NCBI RefSeq assembly: GCF_008974185.1 | Contig: NZ_BKZP01000022.1 | Span: forward strand, 1-52,534 | Length of the DNA: 52,534 nt | DNA from: Weizmannia acidilactici | GTDB lineage: Bacteria; Bacillota; Bacilli; Bacillales; Bacillaceae_C | Direction of reading: 5' to 3' | Part shown: piece after piece, positions 37,322 to 47,731 of the stretch | Layout: the number at the start of each line of letters is the position of its first letter | Numbering within the stretch: position 1 is the stretch's first letter | The notes under the pieces: model-generated | Seen by the model: only the letters and a program-made list of their open reading frames with translations | Database searches by the model: none | What the model was told of the DNA's origin: nothing | Made by a program: the position numbers and the translations under genes

Positions 37322-37344
37322 TTCGCTCCACCTCACTAAGTTCT

Positions 37345-37373
37345 AGTGTAACACAATATGTGGATTAGGTCAA
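37345..37373 (-). promoter_or_regulatory. veg promoter, proximal
   Basis: Minus strand TTGACC (complement of 37368-37373), 17-base spacer, TACACT (complement of 37345-37350). Near the start codon; together with the distal site it forms a tandem pair as known for B. subtilis veg. Confidence 0.6.
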
Positions 37374-37384
37374 ATAAAACATAT

Positions 37385-37414
37385 ATTTTATCAATGAACA
37401 AGTCGATCTGTCAA
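37385..37414 (-). promoter_or_regulatory. veg promoter, distal
   Basis: Minus strand perfect TTGACA (complement of 37409-37414), 18-base spacer, TAAAAT (complement of 37385-37390). Confidence 0.7.
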
Positions 37415-37439
37415 CATTTTTCCTAATTAAATGCGGGTC

Positions 37440-37734
37440 AATTTTTCGCTGTACATAGTATATGCCGAATGCGATCGAATTATGTAAAATGGTACAGCCG
37501 GACCAACTTTAACCTTTCCTGAAAGAAGTCTCCCTCTTCAATCGTGTGCAGGACGAACCCAACGATAAGGGGGAGATGGATTTTGGTTGGAATTTCCAAA
37601 TCATTGTTAAAATAGAACATGTTCTTTGATCACTGGATATATGGGGTTATGGAGAAATCAAATGCGAAAACCAAGCTCATTCCTTCCATGCGTAAAACAT
37701 CCCAGGTGAAAAAAATCTCCAAGTTACCGGACAT
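37440..37734. other. Non-coding stretch between veg promoters and the omega-RNA-like end
   Basis: About 295 bases without a usable frame. It could be the degraded body of the IS605-type element, since B. subtilis has a much shorter yabG-veg gap, but I see no conserved TnpB motif such as the zinc cysteines. Confidence 0.4.
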
Positions 37735-37840
37735 CTGCCGCTAAACGGCGGGAAGTAACACTCAGGGAGGTGAAAGATTACTTTCGTCGTGGAGCTGAGA
37801 AGCCACCATTTCTAGCGTTGGCTAAGTGGTAGCAGTTCAC
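37735..37840 (+). ncRNA. IS200/IS605-type right end with TnpB guide RNA (omega-RNA) scaffold, remnant
   Basis: The stretch GGCGGGAAGTAACACTC, then GGAGCTGAGAAGCCACCA, and an end of GTGGTAGCAGTTCAC is the typical 3' part of IS605-type elements, which is transcribed as the guide RNA scaffold of the TnpB nuclease. The end hairpin CCACCA...TGGT is kept. The would-be guide is the next sequence, from 37841, between here and the yabG stop at 37864. No tnpB or tnpA frame is left upstream (37440-37735 is non-coding), so this is a relic or a non-autonomous copy. Recognition is from memory of family ends; an alignment would settle it. Confidence 0.6.
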
Positions 37841-37863
37841 GAAACCAGGGACCGGGCCGCGTT

Positions 37864-38742
37864 CTATTCATCTTCAATTGGTTTATAAGGCATGCCGGTC
37901 CTCAGCACTCCTTTTGTTTCAATGCCGCCCAATCCTTTTTGCCCCGTCAATGTATTGCGGAGCACATCCCACACATTAACCTGTTCCATAAATGAGGTGT
38001 AACAGATTTTTGCCACAATATAGACCGGATCCAGCGCATGGATATTGACACGGAGCGGCGAACTGGCAAAATTCGCGCCCGCTTGGATCAGCGATTCAAA
38101 ATGCGATTGGCACGCCCCTGCAAAAATAACAAGCTGGTCGAGATTCGGCACTTTTTTTCTTGCTTCAATGACGGTCCTGACAAAAGATTTTGAATGGCGG
38201 TAAGCGTTTAAATCCGTTTTTTTACCTTTTGATTTTGAATACGCATCATGCCCTGTGATCACCAGAACATTCGGCCGGTATTGGTCGAGCAGCGACCCGA
38301 TTTTATACGGCATTTCCTTTTCATAACAATGGATGCCATAAACCGTTACCCCGATTTTTTCGTACAAATTCAAGCACTTTTTCAAATAGTTCGGATCCCC
38401 GTCTAAGTGCAGCACCCTGCCCGGCAGCTGAAAATAACTCAGTTCTTCCTTATAGCCGTTGGTCGATTCATATTCCCGTTTTTCTTTCAGCAATTGGATA
38501 TCCTGCTTAAACAGTTCATATGACTGTTCTTCCAGCGAGCGGGACTCAGCTGTCCTTTTCGACCTTTCCGCAGGATCCGGCTGGACGAGGTCCTCAAACG
38601 GGGCATCGGCAATCAACCGGTAATCCTCCCCGTGCAGAATGGCCACTTTTTTCCCACCCTGCTGCTGTATATCAATCACCCGGAATAAAATATCACAATG
38701 GTAGGATTTCCTGCCAACTATCGAATTGATTTGCACATCCAT
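37864..38742 (-). CDS. yabG: Sporulation-specific protease YabG
   Basis: Mother-cell cysteine protease that trims coat proteins (such as SpoIVA and SafA) before Tgl crosslinking. The 292-residue protein has an N-terminal SIVGRKSYHCDILFRVIDI, the GHDAYSK segment (His-Asp) at the middle and FAGACQSHFESLIQAGANFASSP with the probable catalytic Cys. I used the ATG at 38742, with GGAG nine bases ahead, which matches family length (290 in B. subtilis). A sigma-K-type promoter precedes it. Confidence 0.95.
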   Translation of the reverse strand: MDVQINSIVGRKSYHCDILFRVIDIQQQGGKKVAILHGEDYRLIADAPFEDLVQPDPAERSKRTAESRSLEEQSYELFKQDIQLLKEKREYESTNGYKEELSYFQLPGRVLHLDGDPNYLKKCLNLYEKIGVTVYGIHCYEKEMPYKIGSLLDQYRPNVLVITGHDAYSKSKGKKTDLNAYRHSKSFVRTVIEARKKVPNLDQLVIFAGACQSHFESLIQAGANFASSPLRVNIHALDPVYIVAKICYTSFMEQVNVWDVLRNTLTGQKGLGGIETKGVLRTGMPYKPIEDE

Positions 38743-38791
38743 CGTTGTCAACTCCATTACATTCCATCTCACGCTTTAGCGCATGACACTA

Positions 38792-38818
38792 TAGCCTATG
38801 CTTTGCCTCAAAAATGGT
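38792..38818 (-). promoter_or_regulatory. Sigma-K-type promoter of yabG
   Basis: Minus strand CATAGGCTA (complement of 38792-38800) matches the -10 CATANNNTA, with the short -35 AC 16 bases upstream (complement of 38817-38818). yabG is sigma-K dependent in B. subtilis. Confidence 0.6.
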
Positions 38819-38921
38819 GAAAAAGCCGGAAGAAAAGGATGCCTTCCTTTCTCCAGGCTTCATGGAAAAATCTGTAATGGTTTTAAAAATCACGAGACCC
38901 TCGAACGCTATAAGTTGGCCA

Positions 38922-40360
<1,439 letters not shown>

Positions 40361-40377
40361 GCGGAAAAACTCACTTT

Positions 40378-41154
40378 CTAATCATTATCCTTTATTTTAA
40401 ACAATTTTTGTGCGTTTAACATCGTTTGTTCGGCAACTTTCTCATAAGGAACACCTTTTATTTCTGCAATCTGCTCCGCGACAAGCTTCACATAAGCCGG
40501 CTCATTCCTTTTCCCGCGGTAAGGGTGCGGGGCAAGATAAGGGCAGTCCGTCTCGATCAACAGTTTATCGAGCGGAACCGCGGCAGCCACTTCTTTCGGC
40601 TTTTTCGCATTTTTAAACGTGACCGGGCCGCCAAGTGAAATGTAAAAATTCATCTTGATGCATTCTTTCGCCGTTTCCGGGCTGCCGCTGAAGCAATGCA
40701 TAATGCCGCCCACTTCCTGTGCGTTTTCTTCTTTTAAAATATTCACGCAGTCTTCTGTTGCTTCTCGGTTATGGATAATGATCGGCAAAGACAGTTTTTT
40801 GGCGAGGCGGATCTGCCTTCTGAACACATCGTGTTGCACCTCTTTCGGGGATTTGTCCCAATGGTAATCGAGCCCGATTTCCCCGATCGCCACCACTTTT
40901 GGATGGGCGGCCAATGATTCAATCCACTCGAGATCCTCATCTTTCATATCGATGGCATCGACAGGGTGCCAGCCGAGCGCAGCATACATAAATGCATATT
41001 GGCCGATCAACTCGATGGCTTTTTGGATGGTCGGCCTGTCAAAGCCGACGACTACCATTTTTTCAACACCGGCTTCCTTTGCCCGCCTGATAACTGCTTC
41101 AAAGTCATCCTGGAACGCTTCATCATTTAAATGCACGTGCGTATCAAATAACAT
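40378..41154 (-). CDS. yabD: TatD-family metal-dependent deoxyribonuclease YabD
   Basis: TIM-barrel nuclease of the TatD type. The 258-residue protein starts MLFDTHVHLND, with the HxH metal ligands at about 6 and 8, then IGEIGLDYHWD with the bridging Glu, PIIIHNREA, and MHCFSGSPETA, and ETDCPYLAPHPYRGKRNEP. I chose the ATG at 41154 with AGAGGTG; an upstream 17-codon extension has no family support. The gene order metS-yabD is conserved; yabE is missing behind it. Confidence 0.96.
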   Translation of the reverse strand: MLFDTHVHLNDEAFQDDFEAVIRRAKEAGVEKMVVVGFDRPTIQKAIELIGQYAFMYAALGWHPVDAIDMKDEDLEWIESLAAHPKVVAIGEIGLDYHWDKSPKEVQHDVFRRQIRLAKKLSLPIIIHNREATEDCVNILKEENAQEVGGIMHCFSGSPETAKECIKMNFYISLGGPVTFKNAKKPKEVAAAVPLDKLLIETDCPYLAPHPYRGKRNEPAYVKLVAEQIAEIKGVPYEKVAEQTMLNAQKLFKIKDND

Positions 41155-41210
41155 AACTTTGCACCTCTGTTTCTCAACATGTCCATTATTGTTCTTGTCA
41201 TACATAAGAA

Positions 41211-41262
41211 AAACATAGAGAGATCCGTCGAAATTTGTTCCACGTGAAACATCTCTATGTTT
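41211..41262 (-). terminator. Terminator-like stem behind metS with parS in its loop
   Basis: The 11-base arms AAACATAGAGA (41211-41221) and TCTCTATGTTT (41252-41262) pair perfectly around a 30-base loop. On the minus strand the stem ends in TGTTTTTC, so it can stop metS transcription. The loop contains the parS site. Confidence 0.65.
41236..41251 (+). promoter_or_regulatory. parS, Spo0J (ParB) binding site
   Basis: TGTTCCACGTGAAACA at 41236-41251 is a perfect match to the 16-base parS consensus of Bacillus. ParB loads here, spreads and recruits SMC to organise the origin. B. subtilis also has a parS near metS at about 1 degree, so the location is conserved, though there it is reported in metS itself. 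Confidence 0.95.
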
Positions 41263-41282
41263 TTCATCCTGATGTTTTGACC

Positions 41283-43274
<1,992 letters not shown>

Positions 43275-43327
43275 TTAGACATCCTGTTGCAGCTTCATCG
43301 CTCTATTGATGAACTCCTTAAAGAATA

Positions 43328-43356
43328 AGTATAAAACTTTTCCTGAAAATAAGCAA
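43328..43356 (-). promoter_or_regulatory. Sigma-A promoter of metS
   Basis: Minus strand TTGCTT (complement of 43351-43356), 17-base spacer, TATACT (complement of 43328-43333), about 80 bases ahead of the TTG start. Confidence 0.6.
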
Positions 43357-43543
43357 AATCCGTAAGCCGGCCAGGCAGGATCCGGCAAAAATGCACTGTA
43401 TATTTAGTATAGCGCATCTTCCGTATTCCGTTCCATCGCGGCGCGGCTTTTAAAAATATTCAAAGCGGCAATAACCATTATAGCCCGCACGCATCGGTTT
43501 TAACCGGACCCGCGTGGGGGGCAGCAGCATCTTTTTTGGAATT

Positions 43544-43550
43544 TGTCGAA
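43544..43550 (+). promoter_or_regulatory. Spo0A box (0A box) near abrB
   Basis: TTTGTCGAAAAA holds the exact 0A core TGTCGAA. Spo0A~P represses abrB in B. subtilis through such boxes, though there they lie at or past the start site, whereas this one is about 45 bases upstream of the apparent -10. Confidence 0.5.
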
Positions 43551-43593
43551 AAATATTTTAAACAAATTTGTTTTTTTATTCCAATTTATCTCC

Positions 43594-43599
43594 TATAAT
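43594..43599 (+). promoter_or_regulatory. Putative abrB -10 box
   Basis: Perfect TATAAT about 135 bases ahead of abrB, with only a T-rich stretch (43568-43576) where the -35 should be. It would give a long leader, as abrB has. Confidence 0.45.
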
Positions 43600-43735
43600 A
43601 CAATTAGACAGGATATGTTAAAAAAGGGGTATTCGTCAATTTTTGATAGATAAAGAAGTGCAAAGTTATAAAAAGCAGTTGGTTGTAAGGGTTATGTAAT
43701 GGGTCAAAAATATTCTTTTAGGGAGGAGAGTCGTT

Positions 43736-44020
43736 ATGAAATCTACAGGCATTGTGCGGAAAGTTGATGAATTGGGCCGCGTTGTCATTCCGATCGAATT
43801 GCGCCGTAATCTTGGGATTGCCGAAAAAGACGCACTCGAAATTTATGTAGACGATGACAAAATCATTTTGAAAAAGTATAAACCGAACATGACCTGCCTT
43901 GTCACCGGCGAAGTGTCCGACGACAATCTCCAGCTGGCCGGCGGGAAAATCGTGTTAAGCCGGGAAGGCGCAGAACTGTTAATGAAAGAAATAGAAGAAA
44001 ACTTCCATCTTGCAAGATAG
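43736..44020 (+). CDS. abrB: Transition-state regulator AbrB
   Basis: DNA-binding repressor of post-exponential genes, including spoVG and other sigma-H-linked genes. The 94-residue protein has the swapped-hairpin domain MKSTGIVRKVDELGRVVIPIE (its arginines contact DNA), GIAEKDALEIYVDDDKIILKKY, and the C-terminal multimerisation part with the single Cys in NMTCLVTGEV. ATG with GGGAGGAG seven bases ahead. It is one of only two plus-strand genes and converges with rsmI; a MITE lies directly behind it. Confidence 0.97.
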   Translation: MKSTGIVRKVDELGRVVIPIELRRNLGIAEKDALEIYVDDDKIILKKYKPNMTCLVTGEVSDDNLQLAGGKIVLSREGAELLMKEIEENFHLAR

Positions 44021-44100
44021 GCAAGTGGGGCTGTCCCAAAAGGCGGTAATCTGGCTGAAGGGGCGCCCCTTTCTTTGTGAAAAAATTATTATCGTTGGTT

Positions 44101-44193
44101 GTTGATGATCGCGAAATTCACTCGCTTTCCGCACGCGTCGCGAGCCTCCTCGCTTGTTCCCGCAGGAGTCTCGTAAATTTCGCGATCATCAAC
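44101..44193. repeat. Palindromic core repeat, copy B
   Basis: Perfect 18-base inverted repeat GTTGATGATCGCGAAATT/AATTTCGCGATCATCAAC around a 57-base centre which, on the minus strand, reads GAGACTCCTGCGGGAAC and GAGGAGGCTCGCG. It is the same as copy A but inverted and shorter. Confidence 0.75.
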
Positions 44194-44283
44194 GTGCAAT
44201 AGACGAAGTAAGTGCAAAAAAAAAACCGCCTTTTCCATTATAATGTAGGTGTCGAACAAACATTGAATGGAGGCGGTTTTTTT

Positions 44284-44430
44284 GAGTAACTATTCAGCTA
44301 CCTTTATTGATTATAACATGGGAAAACTCATTCTTCCAATGGATTTCAGTGACATGATTCCAGAAGGCCATGTAGCCCGCGTTGTCAATGTATGGTAAAT
44401 CAAATCAGCGATGATATCCTGACAATAAGA
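44284..44430 (+). pseudogene. Fragment of IS1182-family transposase
   Basis: Reads (from TTG at 44284) SNYSATFIDYNMGKLILP then MDFSDMIPEGHVARVVN, the N terminus of IS1182-type transposases. One base is missing after that: with it the frame would continue MVNQISDDILTIRK, but instead a stop follows. Everything beyond about residue 50 of the roughly 450-550 is gone. A GGAGGCGG ribosome site and a hairpin of AAAACCGCC/GGCGGTTTT precede it. Confidence 0.7.
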
Positions 44431-44467
44431 AAAACCGTCGAGAAAATTATTTTCTCAACGATTTTTC
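44414..44467 (+). other. Inner hairpin of the MITE
   Basis: AAAAACCGTCGAGAAAATTATTTTCTCAACGATTTTT forms a long near-perfect stem followed by T on both strands; it would act as a bidirectional terminator inside the element. Confidence 0.6.
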
Positions 44468-44477
44468 ATGTTTAAGA

Positions 44478-44508
44478 AGGGGCTTTTGGGACAGCCCCTT
44501 TTTCTTTA
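44478..44508 (+). terminator. Terminator formed by the MITE right end
   Basis: GGGGCT TTTGGGAC AGCCCC followed by TTTTTCTTT on the plus strand. The element's own terminal repeat gives the stem, and the flanking T-run lies in the rsmI 3' end, so it may now stop transcripts from abrB. Confidence 0.55.
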
Positions 44509-45390
44509 TATTTCGTGATAAATTTGGTAAACTTCCCTTTTTGGCAGCTTCCGGTCCTTTGCCGCCAATTTAATGGCTTCTTTTGGCGGAAGCTGTTTTT
44601 GGCTGATATATGCATCCACATGTTCCTTGACGGATAAAGCGGACCACCAGAGCCCCCTGTTTTCTTCCTGCGTTTCCGGGCTGCCTTCCACAATCAGGCA
44701 GAACTCGCCCCGGATTTCATTATTCTGTACCCATTCAACAGCTTCTTCAATTGTCCCCCTGATAAATTCCTCGAATTTTTTTGTCAGCTCGCGGCTGATC
44801 GCAATTTTTCTATCCCCTAAAACATCCAGCATCATTTCCAGCGTTCTTTTCAGCCTGTGGGGCGCTTCGTATATAATAAACGTCGAAGCAATCTTGCCCA
44901 GCTTCTCCAATTCCGCCCTTTTTTCCTGTTTATCGCGCGGCAGAAAACCGTAAAAATAAAACGGCTGCGGCGCAATGCCGGAAGCGATCAGTGCCGTCAA
45001 CGCCGCATTTGCCCCCGGAAGCGGAACGACGGTAATATTTTCGCGGATGCAGGCGGCAACAAGCTCATATCCGGGATCTGAAATGCAAGGCATGCCCGCA
45101 TCGCTGATTAATGCGACTTTTTCGCCGCGTGAAAGCCTTACGAGAATATCGCGCGTGCTTATTTCCTTATTATGTTCATGGTGGCTGACAAGCGGGGTAT
45201 GGATATCAAAATGGGCGCAAAGTTTTTTGCTGTTCCGTGTATCTTCCGCGGCAATGAGATCGGCGCTTTTTAAAATGCGCACGGCCCGGAATGTCATATC
45301 TTCCAAATTTCCGATCGGGGTTGGGACGAGATAGAGAATTCCTTTCTTTTCTTCATCCCGAAAACTTGCCTGCTGCTGCAAGATCAACAC
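44506..45390 (-). CDS. rsmI: 16S rRNA (cytidine-2'-O)-methyltransferase
   Basis: Methylates the ribose of C1402 in 16S rRNA. The 294-residue tetrapyrrole-methylase-fold protein shows GILYLVPTPIGNLEDMTFRAVR, AAEDTRNSKKL, SDAGMPCISDPGYELV and YEAPHRLKRTLEMM, all typical. The first start is GTG; the third codon after it, TTG at 45381, has GGCAGG at better spacing and may be the true start. It overlaps yazA by about 38 bases. A miniature element lies at its 3' side. Confidence 0.95.
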   Translation of the reverse strand: MLILQQQASFRDEEKKGILYLVPTPIGNLEDMTFRAVRILKSADLIAAEDTRNSKKLCAHFDIHTPLVSHHEHNKEISTRDILVRLSRGEKVALISDAGMPCISDPGYELVAACIRENITVVPLPGANAALTALIASGIAPQPFYFYGFLPRDKQEKRAELEKLGKIASTFIIYEAPHRLKRTLEMMLDVLGDRKIAISRELTKKFEEFIRGTIEEAVEWVQNNEIRGEFCLIVEGSPETQEENRGLWWSALSVKEHVDAYISQKQLPPKEAIKLAAKDRKLPKREVYQIYHEI

Positions 45391-45646
45391 CTGCCTTTTC
45401 CAAAAATCGTTCTTTTTCCCGCCGCGTCAACTGTTTAAATGCATATTCCGCTTTCATAGCATCGCTTTTTGTTTCATATTCGCGGTAATACAGCAGGCGG
45501 ACCGGCGTTCTCGTCCTCGTATATTTGGCGCCTCTCCCTTCATTATGTTCACGGAGCCGCCTTTTAAGGTCCACGGTGTACCCTCCGTAAAAACTGCCGT
45601 CGCAGCACAAAAGAACATAAAAATATGGTTTAGTTTTTCTTTCCAT
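45353..45646 (-). CDS. yazA: GIY-YIG nuclease superfamily protein YazA
   Basis: Small UPF0213 protein of 97 residues built of one GIY-YIG domain: [19 protein letters not shown] (the YVL...YGGYT pattern), then [20 protein letters not shown] and [23 protein letters not shown]. Function is unknown, though the fold suggests DNA nicking. ATG at 45646 with GTGGAAG; it overlaps trmN6 by 17 bases and rsmI by 38. Confidence 0.93.
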   Translation of the reverse strand: MERKTKPYFYVLLCCDGSFYGGYTVDLKRRLREHNEGRGAKYTRTRTPVRLLYYREYETKSDAMKAEYAFKQLTRREKERFLEKAGVDLAAAGKFSG

Positions 45647-46376
45647 ACAGGATTTCTTCCACTTCTTCCGTATATTCGTTGTTCTCCTTGTACACAACCA
45701 AAGGGGGGAGAATTTTTAAATCCGGTTTCCCGTCTTTTATGCCTTCCATCAGGATTGTGTTTGCTTCTTTTCCCGCTTTCGGATACACAAGCCGGAGTCG
45801 CTTTGGTTCGAGTCGGTATTTTTTCATAAGCGTAATCAAATCGACAAGCCTGCCCGGGCGGTGGACAAATGCCGCTTTCCCCCCCTGCTTGAGCATTTGG
45901 CTGCTGACCCTTACAACATCCTCCAATGTGCAGTAGATCTCATGCCTTGCGATCGCCAAATGTTCGTTTTCGTTTTGGATTGTCTTTGTCTGCGATGGGA
46001 AATATGGCGGATTGCACGTCACAACATCAAACTTGCCATACCCCAAAACTGCGGGCATATCTTTCAGGTCGCCGTGAATAAGCCTAATTTGCCCCTCCAG
46101 CCCGTTATAGGCAATACTCCTTGTCGCCATATCATACAGCCTTTCCTGTATTTCAACACCCGTAATTTCCGCTTTTGTCCGCGTACTCAGCAAAAGGGGA
46201 ATCACGCCGTTTCCCGTGCAAAGGTCGAGCACTTTCCCTTTTTGGATCGGCAAATAAGCGAATTTTGACAGCAGCACCGCATCCAATGAAAAAGCAAAAA
46301 CGGAAGGGCTCTGCACAATCCGCAAATTTTCCGCCAGTAAATAATCCAATCGTTCATCTCCTAATAATTTCACCAT
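45630..46376 (-). CDS. trmN6: tRNA1(Val) (adenine(37)-N6)-methyltransferase YabB
   Basis: Rossmann-fold methyltransferase of the TrmN6 type. The 248-residue protein begins [20 protein letters not shown] and has the SAM loop [16 protein letters not shown] and the catalytic NPPYFP motif (about residue 120). The 17-codon upstream extension is not conserved, so I start at 46376, with GGAGG upstream. Overlaps yazA. A terminator behind yabA stands between it and the upstream genes, so it may have its own promoter. Confidence 0.93.
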   Translation of the reverse strand: MVKLLGDERLDYLLAENLRIVQSPSVFAFSLDAVLLSKFAYLPIQKGKVLDLCTGNGVIPLLLSTRTKAEITGVEIQERLYDMATRSIAYNGLEGQIRLIHGDLKDMPAVLGYGKFDVVTCNPPYFPSQTKTIQNENEHLAIARHEIYCTLEDVVRVSSQMLKQGGKAAFVHRPGRLVDLITLMKKYRLEPKRLRLVYPKAGKEANTILMEGIKDGKPDLKILPPLVVYKENNEYTEEVEEILYGKKN

Positions 46377-46446
46377 TGATTCCGTATCCTCCAAAACTTT
46401 TGCCGCATGAAGCGCATCAAACCGCATAGCAAAATCGGCTCTCTTT

Positions 46447-46479
46447 AAAAAATAGCCTTCCCCGGAAGAAGGAAGGCTA
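46447..46479 (-). terminator. yabA terminator
   Basis: Minus-strand stem TAGCCTTCC TTCTTCCGG GGAAGGCTA followed by TTTTTTAA, about 25 bases past the yabA stop. Confidence 0.85.
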
Positions 46480-46504
46480 AATTTATGATGAACCGCCCAT
46501 AAGG

Positions 46505-46888
46505 TTACTTTTTATTGAGAAAAGAAAGGCAAAATAAACAATCTTCCCCGTTGCGCGGGCTTCCGAAATGGATATTGCAAATATGGAAGCCTTCCTGGTA
46601 AAGGCGGGCAAGATTGTCATAACCTTCCCCAATATCCAAAAGCGTTTGCGGAACGCCTTTTTCCTGGATCTTGCGGACAATTTCAGCCGGTTCTTCCTGC
46701 TGATTTTCATCCTCTTCGCCGGGTTCCTGCCGCAATTGCCTCCTGAAATACTCATTTTGGATTTTCAGAACGTTGTTTTCTTCGATGACTTCCGTTAAAT
46801 ACTGTTTCAGTTCCCCTAACTTTTCATGGAGTGTCCCGATCTGCACTTCCATCTGCTGTATCGCCTCGAATATTTCTTTCCTATCCAT
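46505..46888 (-). CDS. yabA: Replication initiation control protein YabA
   Basis: Links DnaA to the sliding clamp DnaN and restrains initiation at oriC. The 127-residue protein has an N-terminal coiled coil (about 5-60, [20 protein letters not shown]) for tetramer formation, an acidic linker (about 55-68, [10 protein letters not shown]) and the C-terminal zinc part HICNIHFG...CLFC. All parts are normal. It lies 15 bases behind ricT, as in B. subtilis. Confidence 0.96.
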   Translation of the reverse strand: MDRKEIFEAIQQMEVQIGTLHEKLGELKQYLTEVIEENNVLKIQNEYFRRQLRQEPGEEDENQQEEPAEIVRKIQEKGVPQTLLDIGEGYDNLARLYQEGFHICNIHFGSPRNGEDCLFCLSFLNKK

Positions 46889-46903
46889 CAGTTCTCCACC
46901 TCA

Positions 46904-47731
46904 TTAATCCGTGGATTGAATTGGAACAACATCCTCATTTAAAAACTCTTCCATCGTATACTCTATGACCCGTCCCTGGCCCTGCAATTCGATCTGCAAT
47001 ATCCTTTCCAAAATATTCAAACCGGTGACCTTTCCAATCCCGTGGGGCGTTTTAACGGTTTCACCGATATCCGGAAGTGCTTCTTTCACCGCTTCATATT
47101 CATCATTTTCATATTTCAGGCAGCACATCAATCGTCCGCAAAGCCCGGAAATTTTCGTCGGATTTAAAGAAAGATTCTGGTCTTTCGCCATTTTGATCGA
47201 TACCGGTTCAAAATCGCCCAGGAAGGTGGAGCAGCACAGCATTCTTCCGCACGGGCCGATACCGCCGAGCATTTTCGCCTCATCGCGCACCCCGATTTGC
47301 CTGAGCTCAATCCTTGTCCGGAAAATGGAAGCCAAATCCTTTACAAGCTCCCTGAAATCAACACGCCCGTCAGCGGTAAAATAAAAAATGATTTTATTCC
47401 GGTCAAATGTATATTCAACATCAACCAGCTTCATCTCCAGCTGGTGTTCCGCGATTTTTTTCATGCAAATCTTGTATGCCTCTTTTGCCGCGGTTTTATT
47501 TTCATTTACTGCCATATGATCCTTTTGGTCGGCAATGCGGATAACTTTTTTGAGCGGCAGCACTACATCATGTTCCCCGACAACTTTGCGGTTTGTGACA
47601 ACAAGGCCGTATTCGATGCCGCGGGCGGTCTCAACAATCACCGTGTCGTCTTTTTGGACGGGAAGATCACCCGGGTCGAAGTAATATACTTTACCGGCCT
47701 TTTTAAATCGGATCCCTACTACATTAAACAA
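46904..47731 (-). CDS. ricT: RicT (YaaT), PSP1-domain protein of the Y-complex
   Basis: With RicA and RicF it forms an iron-sulfur complex that guides RNase Y and stimulates Spo0A phosphorelay. The 275-residue protein has the PSP1 domain and the typical cysteines GPCGRMLCCSTFLGDFEP and CGRLMCCLKYEND at about 165-210. Start TTG (MFNVVGIRFKKAGK) with GGGGGG eight bases ahead. It overlaps holB by eight bases. Confidence 0.97.
   Translation of the reverse strand: MFNVVGIRFKKAGKVYYFDPGDLPVQKDDTVIVETARGIEYGLVVTNRKVVGEHDVVLPLKKVIRIADQKDHMAVNENKTAAKEAYKICMKKIAEHQLEMKLVDVEYTFDRNKIIFYFTADGRVDFRELVKDLASIFRTRIELRQIGVRDEAKMLGGIGPCGRMLCCSTFLGDFEPVSIKMAKDQNLSLNPTKISGLCGRLMCCLKYENDEYEAVKEALPDIGETVKTPHGIGKVTGLNILERILQIELQGQGRVIEYTMEEFLNEDVVPIQSTD

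Larger units (their letters stand above)
43357..43735. other. metS-abrB divergent intergenic region
   Basis: Non-coding, AT-rich at the abrB side. It has a TGTCGAA Spo0A box at 43544-43550 and a TATAAT -10-like box at 43594-43599 facing abrB. Another TATAAT lies on the minus strand near 43478 and could be an additional metS start. No gene or RNA recognised. Confidence 0.5.
44027..44498. mobile_element. IS1182-like miniature element, copy B, with transposase fragment
   Basis: A 472-bp element between abrB and rsmI with perfect 16-base terminal inverted repeats, GGGGCTGTCCCAAAAG at 44027-44042 and its complement at 44483-44498. It starts six bases past the abrB stop. Inside are the palindromic core repeat (44101-44193) and a short piece of an IS1182-type transposase (44284-44430). 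The left third aligns with copy A at 35602-35879. I see no clear target duplication. Confidence 0.75.
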
